Shown: positions 21,760-31,400 of the stretch, one piece after another
How positions within the stretch are numbered: the first letter of the stretch is position 1
Layout: the number at the start of each line of letters is the position of its first letter
NCBI GenBank assembly: GCA_937876095.1
Contig: CALFIE010000069.1
Location: 1 to 36,381 of the forward strand
Origin: an uncultured Flavobacteriales bacterium
Lineage (GTDB): Bacteria > Bacteroidota > Bacteroidia > Flavobacteriales > Weeksellaceae
Direction: 5' to 3'
Length of the DNA: 36,381 nt
Translations under genes and position numbers: made by a program
Notes under the pieces: model-generated
Told to the model about the DNA's origin: nothing
Seen by the model: the letters and a program-made list of their open reading frames with translations, nothing else
Databases searched by the model: none

Positions 21760-22866
21760 ATGAAATACTATATAATTGCAGGTGAAGCTTCAGGAGATTT
21801 GCACGGAAGCAACCTGATGAAAGCCATTAAAGAAAAAGATACAAATGCCGAATTCCGATTTTGGGGAGGAGATCTCATGCAAAAACAGGGCGGAACTTTG
21901 GTAAAACATTACCGAGATTTGGCTTTTATGGGATTTCTGGAAGTGGCTAAAAATCTGAAAACCATTCTCAACAATATTAAATTTTGTAAACAAGATTTGC
22001 AAAAATACCAACCTGATGTTTTGATTTTGGTAGATTACCCTGGTTTTAATCTAAGAATAGCAGAATTTGCTAAATCATTGAATATTAAAATAGTATACTA
22101 TATTTCTCCACAACTTTGGGCTTGGAAAGAAGGTCGTGTTGAGAAAATCAAGAAATATGTAGACGAAATGCTCGTGATTTTACCTTTTGAGAAAGATTTT
22201 TATAAAAAACACCTAGTTGATGCACATTTTGTGGGACATCCTTTGTTGGATGCGATTTCAGATTTGCCCGAAATTTCTCCCGAAAATTTCAAAAAACAAT
22301 ACGGATTGAACGACAAAGAAATTATTGCACTTTTACCGGGTTCGCGTGAACAAGAAGTGGAGAAAATGCTTCAATTAATGCTTTCTGTTCGTAAAAATTT
22401 TGAAAATTATCAGTTCGTGATTGCAGGTGCGCCAAGTTTGACCAAAGAATTTTACCAAAAATTTGTAGACAGTGATGTTCATTTTGTATCCAATAAAACC
22501 TACGATTTGCTCCGTTGTTCAAGAGCAGCGCTTGTTACTTCGGGAACTGCGACTTTGGAAACTGCACTGTTGAACGTGCCTGAAGTAGTCTGTTACAAAA
22601 GCAGTAGGATTTCGTACGAAATTGGGAAACGTGTAGTGAAAAACATTAAATACATTTCTTTGGTCAATCTCATTATGGATCGTGAAATTGTTACAGAACT
22701 CATTCAAAATGATTTGAATACCGAAAATTTGGTGAAAGAACTGCAAACGATTTTAGCAGGCGAAATGCGAAACGAAATGCTTGAAAATTACAAGTTATTG
22801 CGTGAAAAACTCGGTGGAAAAGGCGCAAGTGAACAAGCCGCAGAAATTATTGTGAATTTGAAATAA
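21760..22866 (+). CDS. lpxB: Lipid-A-disaccharide synthase
   Basis: 368 residues, GT19 glycosyltransferase. It joins UDP-2,3-diacylglucosamine and lipid X to lipid A disaccharide-1-phosphate at the inner face of the inner membrane. Motifs: GEASGDLHGSNLMKAIKE at the start, YYISPQLWAWKEGRV, LLPGSREQEVEKMLQLM, and TSGTATLETALLNVPEVVCYK near the C-terminus. Normal length. comEC begins 37 bases after the stop on the same strand and may be co-transcribed, although it has its own candidate promoter in the end of lpxB. Confidence 0.95.
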   Translation: MKYYIIAGEASGDLHGSNLMKAIKEKDTNAEFRFWGGDLMQKQGGTLVKHYRDLAFMGFLEVAKNLKTILNNIKFCKQDLQKYQPDVLILVDYPGFNLRIAEFAKSLNIKIVYYISPQLWAWKEGRVEKIKKYVDEMLVILPFEKDFYKKHLVDAHFVGHPLLDAISDLPEISPENFKKQYGLNDKEIIALLPGSREQEVEKMLQLMLSVRKNFENYQFVIAGAPSLTKEFYQKFVDSDVHFVSNKTYDLLRCSRAALVTSGTATLETALLNVPEVVCYKSSRISYEIGKRVVKNIKYISLVNLIMDREIVTELIQNDLNTENLVKELQTILAGEMRNEMLENYKLLREKLGGKGASEQAAEIIVNLK

Positions 22867-22879
22867 TTTTCTAAATTTG
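22849..22879 (+). promoter_or_regulatory. Candidate comEC promoter within the end of lpxB
   Basis: ATTG at 22849-22852, exactly 19 bases, TAAATTTG at 22872-22879, 24 bases before the comEC ATG. One mismatch in the -33 box. Confidence 0.5.
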
Positions 22880-22903
22880 GTTTTGCTAAAAAACACAATA
22901 TTG

Positions 22904-24679
22904 ATGCACAAACAACCTCTTTTGCTGATGTTGATTTGTTTTATACTCGGAATATTCTTTTTCGAGTCTTTTCTTTTAGATGAAAAATGGATTATTAGTT
23001 TGTTGATTTTCAGTTTTTTAATTGTAATTTTTCAATTTTCAAACATCCGATTTTTTAAAAAATTAAAATACTATTTTCTTGTATTGTTCTTTTTTTCGGT
23101 GGGGATTTTTACCCATTTTCTTCAGAATAAACAGGTGAAAATTCCCGATATTAATGGAAAGCAAATGCTTGTTTTCAGATTACAAAAAAAACTGAATTCT
23201 AACCAAAAAAATAGGAGATACGAAATTGATGCCGAAACAGAAGGTGGCAAAAATCCATTCAAAATGATTTTGACCATCCCAAAATCTGAACAAGAACTGG
23301 ATTTTCGGCATTATTATCAAGCGGAGATTTATACCAACAAAGTTGAAAAACAATCCCAAGATTTTGGGTTTGATTATCAGAAATATTTGGCAAGAAAAGG
23401 TATTTTCTACCAAGGTTATGCTGCGAATTCTTATGAATCGGTCGAAAAAAAATCGCTTTCTATTGCTGAGAAAATCAGACAGAAACGTTTAGAAGTCCTT
23501 CAAAATATTGATCATTCTGCGATTTCTGGTAAAGCCAAAGAATTTACCAAAGGCATCATTTTGGCAGACCGCACCGAAATGGATGCTGAAACAGTGCAAG
23601 ATTTCAGCAAATCTGGATTGGTGCATCTTTTGGCGATTTCGGGTTCACATATGGCTATTATATTTTGGTTGGTTTTAGCCCTATTAAAACCCATTTTTCC
23701 GGTAAAATTTAGAAATTTTCCGGTCATAATTTCATTAATTTTAATTTGGAGTTTTGCTATTTTTATAGATTATGGGAGTTCTGTAATCCGCTCTTGTATT
23801 ATGATTACGGCTTATTATTTTTACATTTTGCTTAATAGAAAGCCTGATTTGTTGCACGCAATTGCAATTGCTGGATTTGCTATTTTGGTAGTTGATAGCA
23901 ATCAATTGTTTGATGTTGGTTTTCAACTCAGTTTTGTGGCGGTGTTGGGAATTTTTTGGTTGAATCAGCCGATTTTGCGCTATTTACCAAAACCGAATAC
24001 TAATTTTCAACGTTTTTTGGTTAACATTCCGAGTGTGAGTCTTTCTGCACAAATTGCGACGCTACCTTTGGTTATTTTTTATTTCCATCAGTATTCATTA
24101 ATCTCGATTGTCGCAAATTTGGTGGTGATTCCGTTTTCTGAAATCATTATTTTATTTTCATTAATGATGACTGTTTTGTTGGCATTTTCGTTTCAGTTTG
24201 ACTGGCTGAATTCATTGTATGATTTTTTTGTTACGAATTTGCTAAGCGTGATTCATTATTTTGGACAATTAGACGCTGTTTTTTATCGGGAAATTCCTAT
24301 GTATTTGGTAGAGGTTGCCATTTTGTACTTCTGTTTTTATTACATTCGGCGTATATTATTGGAACATCACATTCGTTCTTGCCTTCGTTTTGTGTTTTTC
24401 TTACTGTTATTTTTTTCGGTGAGGTTGTTTTTTAATTATCAAAGTAGCCAAAATAATGAAGTGATCATCACTAAAATGTTTAAAAATAAAGTAGTGATTA
24501 CTAAACAAAAAAATATGGTCACTTTTTGGGTAGAACTTACTACAGATAAAGGAAAGCTTATGAAATCGGTAGTGGAACCTTACCTCACTTCCAGGCGAAT
24601 TTCTGATTATGAAATAAGAAAAATTCCTGAAAATAGTACTGCTTTTGTTTACCAAAATAAGAGGTATTCGCTCGAGTAA
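22904..24679 (+). CDS. comEC: ComEC/Rec2 family DNA-uptake membrane protein, no nuclease domain
   Basis: 591 residues from the ATG at 22904 (MHKQPLLLMLICFILGIFFF); an upstream TTG would add nine residues from the leader. Order: two or three membrane helices, a DUF4131-type soluble domain (about 75-190), then the Competence domain with KEFTKGIILADRTEMD, SGLVHLLAISGSHMAII and GFQLSFVAVLGIFWLNQPIL, and further helices to about 520. The C-terminal part (520-591) is short and lacks the metallo-beta-lactamase domain (no HxHxDH) found in full-length ComEC. Family role: inner-membrane channel for single-stranded DNA in natural transformation. Confidence 0.88.
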   Translation: MHKQPLLLMLICFILGIFFFESFLLDEKWIISLLIFSFLIVIFQFSNIRFFKKLKYYFLVLFFFSVGIFTHFLQNKQVKIPDINGKQMLVFRLQKKLNSNQKNRRYEIDAETEGGKNPFKMILTIPKSEQELDFRHYYQAEIYTNKVEKQSQDFGFDYQKYLARKGIFYQGYAANSYESVEKKSLSIAEKIRQKRLEVLQNIDHSAISGKAKEFTKGIILADRTEMDAETVQDFSKSGLVHLLAISGSHMAIIFWLVLALLKPIFPVKFRNFPVIISLILIWSFAIFIDYGSSVIRSCIMITAYYFYILLNRKPDLLHAIAIAGFAILVVDSNQLFDVGFQLSFVAVLGIFWLNQPILRYLPKPNTNFQRFLVNIPSVSLSAQIATLPLVIFYFHQYSLISIVANLVVIPFSEIIILFSLMMTVLLAFSFQFDWLNSLYDFFVTNLLSVIHYFGQLDAVFYREIPMYLVEVAILYFCFYYIRRILLEHHIRSCLRFVFFLLLFFSVRLFFNYQSSQNNEVIITKMFKNKVVITKQKNMVTFWVELTTDKGKLMKSVVEPYLTSRRISDYEIRKIPENSTAFVYQNKRYSLE

Positions 24680-24781
24680 AGTTATTTAGAATTGTTATAA
24701 ACTGCTAAAACTGATATTTGTCATATACTCAGGTGTTAACAAATTCTTAATTTTGTGAGAATTCAAAAAAATATAATAATA

Positions 24782-25438
24782 ATGGCAGGTTTAACTCAAT
24801 CTACAATTGGTAGAAAGTATTTAATGGCGCTTTCAGCAATGTTTTTGTTGATTTTTTTATTGATTCACTTATCTATTAACTTAATTTCAGTGTTTAGCGA
24901 AGAAGGATTTAATTCCGCATCAGAATTTATGGGAAGCAACCCATTAATTCAATTTGTGATGCAACCAATTCTTTTTGTTGGCGTGATTTTCCATTTTGTG
25001 ATGGGATTTGTTTTAGAAATGAAGAATCATTCAGCAAGACCCGTAAAATATGCAGTAAATGGAGCTTCGGCAAATTCGTCTTGGGCATCTAGAAATATGA
25101 TTATTTCAGGAGCCGTAATTTTAGCTTTTTTAGCACTGCATCTTGCAGATTTTTGGTTCCCGACAATTTCTAAAAATTATCTCGGAGCAGAACATTCAGA
25201 AACTGATTTTCAACATTTGCAAGAGAAATTTTCTGAACTTTGGCGTGTTGCTTTCTATATTGTTTGTTTTGTGTTGCTTGGTTTGCACTTATCTCACGGA
25301 TTTCAATCTTCATTTCAATCAATTGGAGCAAGACATCCGAAATACTTGAAGTGTGTAAAAAATTTAGGACTTTGGTATTCTATATTAATTCCACTTGGAT
25401 TTATCGTAGTAGCAATTTTTCAATATGTAACTCAATAA
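24782..25438 (+). CDS. sdhC: Succinate dehydrogenase/fumarate reductase cytochrome b subunit
   Basis: 218 residues, five hydrophobic helices, B-type diheme membrane anchor. The ATG at 24782 gives the typical MAGLTQSTIGRKYLMALSAM start; an upstream TTG would add nine unlikely residues. Haem-ligand histidines are probably those in LLIHLSINLISV, VIFHFVMGFV, LALHLADFWF and LGLHLSHGFQ. It anchors SdhAB to the inner membrane and passes electrons to menaquinone. sdhA follows after 13 bases. A TAATTTTG -7 box lies at 24748-24755, without a good -33. Confidence 0.92.
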   Translation: MAGLTQSTIGRKYLMALSAMFLLIFLLIHLSINLISVFSEEGFNSASEFMGSNPLIQFVMQPILFVGVIFHFVMGFVLEMKNHSARPVKYAVNGASANSSWASRNMIISGAVILAFLALHLADFWFPTISKNYLGAEHSETDFQHLQEKFSELWRVAFYIVCFVLLGLHLSHGFQSSFQSIGARHPKYLKCVKNLGLWYSILIPLGFIVVAIFQYVTQ

Positions 25439-25451
25439 TTTACTGAATATT

Positions 25452-27464
25452 ATGAGCAAATTAGATTCAAAAATTCCAGCAGGTCCATTAGCAGACAAAT
25501 GGAAAAATCATAAAGATCACATGAATTTGGTAGCACCAAATAACCGTGACAAAATAGACATTATAATTATTGGTACAGGTTTAGCAGGAGGTTCTGCTGC
25601 TGCAACTTTGGCGGAACAAGGCTATAATGTAAAGGCTTTCTGTTACCAAGATTCACCAAGAAGAGCGCATTCTATTGCTGCACAAGGTGGTATAAATGCT
25701 GCTAAAAATTATCAAAATGATGGTGATTCGGTTTATCGATTGTTTTATGACACCATAAAAGGTGGTGATTATCGTGCAAGAGAAGCGAATGTTTATCGTT
25801 TGGCAGAAGTTTCAGGTAATATTATAGACCAATGTGTTTCGCAAGGTGTTCCTTTTGGTAGAGAATATGGCGGACAATTAGATAACCGTTCTTTCGGTGG
25901 TGTACAAGTAAAAAGAACTTTTTATGCAAAAGGACAAACTGGACAACAATTGTTGTTGGGAGCGTATTCTGCAATGAGCCGACAAATCGGTAAAGGAAAA
26001 ATAAAAATGTACAACCGTCACGAAATGATGGATTTGGTAATTGTAGATGGAAAAGCTCGAGGAATTATCGCAAGAAATTTGGTAACCGGTGAAATTGAAA
26101 AACATTCTGCACACGCAGTAGTAATTGCTTCTGGTGGTTACGGTAATGTGTATTTTCTATCTACCAATGCGATGGGAAGCAATGTTTCTGCTGCTTGGAA
26201 AATCCACAAAAAAGGTGCTTATTTCGCAAACCCTTGTTATGTGCAAATTCACCCAACATGTATTCCAGTTCATGGGACACAACAATCAAAACTAACTTTG
26301 ATGTCAGAATCTCTTAGAAATTCTGGAAGAATTTGGGTTCCTAAAAATATTGAAGACGCCATTGCAATTCGCGAAGGTAAATTGCGACCAGAAAATATTA
26401 AAGAAGAAGATCGCGACTATTATTTGGAAAGAAGATATCCTGCTTTTGGGAATTTAGTTCCGAGAGATGTGGCTTCTAGAGCTGCAAAAGAAAGATGTGA
26501 TGCTGGTTTCGGAATCGAAAATAATGATACTAAAGAAGGTGTTTACCTAGATTTCTCAACGGAAATTATGAAAAAAGGTAGAGAAGCCGCTTTAGAGAAA
26601 AACATTCACAATCCTACAGATAAACAGCTTTACGATTTAGGAAAAGCGTGGGTTGAAGAAAAATACGGAAACTTGTTTGTGATGTACGAAAAAATCACAG
26701 CAGACAATCCTTATGTTACTCCAATGAAAATTTATCCTGCAGTGCATTATACAATGGGCGGAGTTTGGGTTGATTATAACTTGCAATCTACGATTCCTGG
26801 ATGTTTCGTGATTGGTGAAGCCAATTTCTCAGACCACGGTGCAAATAGATTAGGTGCATCTGCTCTGATGCAAGGTCTTGCTGATGGATATTTCGTATTG
26901 CCTTACACTATTGCAGATTATCTTTCTGCAGACATCAGAACTGGAGCAATTTCTACTGAATCTGCTGAATTTAAAGATGCTGAGAAAGAAATTTTAGATA
27001 AAGTTCATTTCTTTTTAAATAATAACGGAACCCATTCTGTAGATTATTTCCATAAAAAATTAGGACACATTATGTGGAATAAAGTAGGGATGGGAAGAAC
27101 ACCTGAAGGTTTGAGAGAAGCCATTGCAGAAATTGAAGAAGTTAGAAAAGATTTCTGGGAAAATGTAAAAGTTCCTGGTCACGCAGATAATATGAATCCT
27201 GAATTGGAAAAAGCTTTCAGAGTAGCCGATTTCTTAGAATTGGGACAACTCATGGCAAAAGATGCTTTGGCAAGAGAAGAATCTTGTGGAGGACATTTCC
27301 GTTGGGATCACGCTACACCAGAAGGTGAGGCAGAAAGAGATGACGCCAATTTCAAATATGTTGCTGCATGGGAATATAAAGGTCTCGACATCAACCAAGA
27401 AGTACTTCACAAAGAAGATTTGGTGTACGAAAATATTGAAGTGAAAACAAGAAGTTATAAATAA
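25452..27464 (+). CDS. sdhA: Succinate dehydrogenase/fumarate reductase flavoprotein subunit
   Basis: 670 residues. FAD-binding motif DIIIIGTGLAGGSAAATLAE near residues 36-55. The AHSIAAQGGINA segment carries His73, the expected site of covalent FAD. Substrate-site residues occur in the HPTCIPVHGTQQSKL-type loop and the HYTMGGVWVDY segment, with NRLGASALMQGLADGYF near the FAD. The C-terminal helical domain is complete. This is the long B-type enzyme found in Bacteroidota, oxidising succinate or reducing fumarate. Second gene of sdhCAB; sdhB follows after 23 bases. Confidence 0.95.
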   Translation: MSKLDSKIPAGPLADKWKNHKDHMNLVAPNNRDKIDIIIIGTGLAGGSAAATLAEQGYNVKAFCYQDSPRRAHSIAAQGGINAAKNYQNDGDSVYRLFYDTIKGGDYRAREANVYRLAEVSGNIIDQCVSQGVPFGREYGGQLDNRSFGGVQVKRTFYAKGQTGQQLLLGAYSAMSRQIGKGKIKMYNRHEMMDLVIVDGKARGIIARNLVTGEIEKHSAHAVVIASGGYGNVYFLSTNAMGSNVSAAWKIHKKGAYFANPCYVQIHPTCIPVHGTQQSKLTLMSESLRNSGRIWVPKNIEDAIAIREGKLRPENIKEEDRDYYLERRYPAFGNLVPRDVASRAAKERCDAGFGIENNDTKEGVYLDFSTEIMKKGREAALEKNIHNPTDKQLYDLGKAWVEEKYGNLFVMYEKITADNPYVTPMKIYPAVHYTMGGVWVDYNLQSTIPGCFVIGEANFSDHGANRLGASALMQGLADGYFVLPYTIADYLSADIRTGAISTESAEFKDAEKEILDKVHFFLNNNGTHSVDYFHKKLGHIMWNKVGMGRTPEGLREAIAEIEEVRKDFWENVKVPGHADNMNPELEKAFRVADFLELGQLMAKDALAREESCGGHFRWDHATPEGEAERDDANFKYVAAWEYKGLDINQEVLHKEDLVYENIEVKTRSYK

Positions 27465-27487
27465 TCTCCATAAAATATTTTAATAAA

Positions 27488-28252
27488 ATGAGTGCAAAAA
27501 AAGGATTAAACCTGACTCTGAAAATTTGGAGACAGCAAAACAATAAATCAAAAGGTCTTTTTGAGACCTACAAAATATCAGATGTCTCTACCGATTCTTC
27601 GTTCTTAGAAATGCTCGATATGCTAAATGAAAATTTGGTAAACGAAGGCAAAGAACCAATTGCTTTCGACCACGATTGTAGAGAAGGAATCTGCGGAATG
27701 TGTTCGTTGTATATCAACGGAAGAGCGCATGGTCCAGATACCGGAATCACAACTTGCCAATTGCACATGAGAATGTTCAAAGATGGAGAAACCATTACCA
27801 TTGAACCATGGAGAAGCGCAGCTTTCCCAGTAATTAAAGATTTGGTGGTGGATAGAAGTGCTTTCGACAGAATTATGGCAGCAGGTGGTTTTATTTCAGT
27901 AAATACTTCTGGTAGAACTACTGATGCCAACAATATTTTGGTTCCTAAAGAAGATTCAGACAAAGCGATGGATGCAGCTGCTTGTATTGGTTGTGGAGCA
28001 TGTGTTGCCACCTGTAAAAATGGTTCAGCAATGTTATTTGTTGGTGCGAAAGTTTCTCAATATGCATTGTTACCACAAGGTAGAGTAGAAGCTAAAAGAA
28101 GAGTGCTGAAAATGGTTGCAACTATGGACGAAGAAGGCTTCGGAAATTGCTCTAATACTGGAGCATGCGAAATAGAATGTCCTAAAGGAATTTCTTTGGA
28201 AAATATCGCAAGAATGAACAGAGAGTATATGTCTGCTTATACTACAGAGTAA
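27488..28252 (+). CDS. sdhB: Succinate dehydrogenase/fumarate reductase iron-sulfur subunit
   Basis: 254 residues. The plant-type [2Fe-2S] ligands lie in DCREGICGMCSLYINGRAHG plus the following TTCQLH. The [4Fe-4S] and [3Fe-4S] ligands lie in CIGCGACVATCKNGS and NCSNTGACEIECPKGI. It carries electrons from SdhA flavin to the SdhC haems. Last gene of the operon, closed by a strong terminator at 28275-28312. Confidence 0.95.
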   Translation: MSAKKGLNLTLKIWRQQNNKSKGLFETYKISDVSTDSSFLEMLDMLNENLVNEGKEPIAFDHDCREGICGMCSLYINGRAHGPDTGITTCQLHMRMFKDGETITIEPWRSAAFPVIKDLVVDRSAFDRIMAAGGFISVNTSGRTTDANNILVPKEDSDKAMDAAACIGCGACVATCKNGSAMLFVGAKVSQYALLPQGRVEAKRRVLKMVATMDEEGFGNCSNTGACEIECPKGISLENIARMNREYMSAYTTE

Positions 28253-28274
28253 TTGTAAATACAATTTAAAATGT

Positions 28275-28312
28275 AAAAAAAATCACTGAACATTGTATCA
28301 GTGATTTTTTTT
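28275..28312 (+). terminator. Terminator of sdhCAB
   Basis: AATCACTGA / TCAGTGATT (28281-28289 and 28298-28306) extended by flanking A and T runs, with an eight-base loop. It lies 22 bases after the sdhB stop. Confidence 0.88.
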
Positions 28313-28423
28313 GATCTTTATTAAATGTGGACTTTGTTTATTTGTTTTTAAAGTGTAGTTTTAATTTGTATTAATAAATCTAAATGTTTTTTTATTTTCC
28401 AGTTAGTTTTTTGTTGTATACAA

Positions 28424-28448
28424 AAAAACCAGATTTAAATCTGGTTTT
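28424..28448 (-). terminator. Terminator of the large protease gene
   Basis: AAAACCAGATTTAAATCTGGTTTT is a perfect palindrome; on the minus strand it runs into seven T. It lies about 22 bases after the stop of the 1587-residue gene. Confidence 0.8.
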
Positions 28449-28470
28449 CTATTATTAATTGTTTTATCAA

Positions 28471-31400
28471 TTATTCAGTGTCTTTGATGAATTTTATTTG
28501 TTTGGTTTCACCATAATTATCAATTGCGATTATATAAACTCCATCTAGTAAATGTTTTACAGATATTGAGCTTTCTGCAATAACTCCAGACATTACCAAT
28601 CTACCTGCTTCATTATAGATTTTATAACCTGCTCCTGGTTTTACTTTTGTGAAATTAAGCAGATCCGAAGTAGGATTTGGGAAAATCTGTATTCCTGGTA
28701 AACCAACAATTGGAGTATTGATAGGTAATATTTTTACTGCATAATCTTCAACTTCACCATTTACGAAATCTACACAAGTAACTGGAGTAGTATCTCTACT
28801 AAGTGCAACTCTCATCACCAATAATTTGGTATCATTCATACTTAGGAAGGCTGTAGTAGGTACATTGAAAGTTCCTTCAATCGGAGTGGTTTGATTTGCT
28901 GGTGAATTTAGAATTACTTCAGTACTTTCAAATAGACCATCTCTATTGAAGTCAATCCATACTTTAATTGCCTCATCATAATGAGTGGATTGCCATCCTT
29001 TAGATACAGAAATTTTATTATTTAATGATGCTTGGTATAACGTTATCAATCTATTTGCATCAGCTGTATAATTGCTATAGCTAGATGATCCAGAAGCACT
29101 AGTCATAGTTGTAAGTCCTGTTCCAATTGGTGTTATTTCAACATTAGAAATAAACTCAGGTCCTGGAGTTTGTGATCCCATAGTACAATATACTTTCACA
29201 GGGAGTGTTATGAATATGTATGATTGAGTATAATTAGTAGAAGGTGTACCAGAACATACATTTAAAACCTGAACTTCATAAGTAGTATAATCTAATAAGT
29301 TAGTTAATAGATAACTATTGGTAGCTGAATTAACAACAGTCCAGCTGTTAGCACCTATTTTTCGGTATCTTACAACGTATGTTGCACCAGTAAATGCATC
29401 CCAAGAAACCAATGCTTGTGAATTGGTAATTCCTGTTACAGATAATCCTAAAGGAGGTGTAAGACAGTCAGCTTTTGTAGTGAATATTACAGAATTTGTA
29501 AACGCACCAGTTACACCTAAACAAACTGTAGCAACTTGTACTTCATATTGTGCATAGGCAGCTAGTCCAGTTAAAGTTATATTATTAGTGGCTGCAGGAA
29601 CTGTAGTCCAAGTAGTCGTACCAGTAATTCTGTATCTTACAATATAAGTAACTCCTAAAATTGCATTCCAACTTACATCAGCTGTGTAACTTGTGATGTT
29701 AGTTACCGTAACATTTGTTGGTGGATTGGTATTACACAAAGTAGTAAAAACTACAGGTGTAGTATAGGTACCAGTTACGGTAGAACAAGTCGCAGCAACT
29801 TGTACTTGATATTGTGTAGATGCATTTAGACCAATTATGTTGTAACTAGTTCCAGTAACAGGTACTGTAGTCCATGTTGTTGAACCAAGAGGTCTATATT
29901 GTACTACATAAGTGGTATTAGAAGATGACGGAGTCCAATTTACGGTAGCTGAAGTTGGTGTAATGGTTGTAACCGTCACATTTGTTGGCGGATTTGTACA
30001 ACAAGTTGTAAATACAGTTGGTGTAGAGTAGGTACCTATTGAAGTTCCACAAACGGTTGCAACTCTAAATTCATAGGTGGTACATGTTGTTAAACCAGCA
30101 AAATTGTAAGTATTTGTTGTTAGGTTTAGTGTAGTCCATGTTGCAGCTCCTAATACTCTGTATTGGAAACTATAAGTTGCTCCGTTTGGAACAGCAGTCC
30201 AGTTTGCAACAGCTGTGGTACTAGTAATATTTGTAACTGTAATTCCTGTTGGTGTATTGTTACAACATGTTGTAAAGTTAACAGGAGTAGAATAAGTTCC
30301 TATCACGGTTCCACAAACACTTGCTACTTGAATTTCATAAGGAGTACAAGTGGTTAAACCAGTAAAATTATAGGTATTGGTTGTTAACGGAACTGTAGTC
30401 CAAGTAGTTGAACCAACTGGGCGATATTGTAAACTATAAGTTGCACCATTGGTTGTATTAGCAGTCCAAGTTGCAGTTGCAGTAGTACTCGAAATATTAC
30501 TCACAACTAAACCAGTAGGAATAGTTGCAGCACATGGTACAGAACCTGTGAATTTAACAGCATAATCTTCAATTTCTCCATAGGTGAAACCTGTACAAGC
30601 ATTAGTTGGAGCGGAACTATATTTCATTATTACACGCATTCTAGTAGGAAGCGGACCACCATATGCAGTAGTAGGAACTGTAAACGTACCAGTTGCTGGA
30701 TTGACAGTGTTCCCTGGTGTACTCACCACTTTTTCAGTGGCATCTTCAAATACCCCATTTCTATTAAAGTCAATCCAAACAGTTACAGTCTCATTCCATT
30801 GTGTACTTGTCCAAAATTTGGTTACTGATAAAGCGTTTCCAGTAGAACCAAGTACTAACGTAACTAATCTAGTTGGATCAGTGGTATAATCGGTATAGAA
30901 ACTTGCTCCAGAATCACTAGTCATTACAGCAGGACCACCAGTTGGTGTAACTTTTACCTGAGAAATGTATTCATCACCTGTATTAGTTGAAGCAATCGGG
31001 CAATAAGTCATACCTAATGTCGTAAATAATGTTGATGCAGAGAAAGTTCCTGTAACACCAGAACACACATTTGCAACCTGAACCTCATATTGAGTTGATT
31101 CTGTAAGTCCAGTAATCAAATACGAGTTTGTAGCAACGTTTACGGTAGTCCAAGTAGTTGAACCAACAACTCTGTATCTAACTTCATAAGTTGCACCAGT
31201 TGAAGCTCCCCAAGTTACATTTGCTTGAGTCTGTGTAATTGCTGAAACTACCACATTGGTAGGAGCAGCACTTGAACAGGTAGCAATTGTTGTAATTGTC
31301 ATAGGTCCAACTGCATAAAATACGTTACCAATAGCACTAACTCTTACTTTTACAGTAGAACCTGCTGTAACACCAGTAAAAGTGAAATTCTCAGTGCCAT

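Noticed and set aside
29318..29557. Plus-strand frames inside the protease genes
   Set aside because: They are antisense to strongly conserved domains, Thr/Val-rich by mirror of the Fn3 codons, and have no start context or homology I can recognise.
28471..30540. CRISPR-like array in the repeated region
   Set aside because: The repeats are about 265 bases, degenerate and in frame, and encode Fn3 domains. No short direct repeats with unique spacers occur anywhere in the window.
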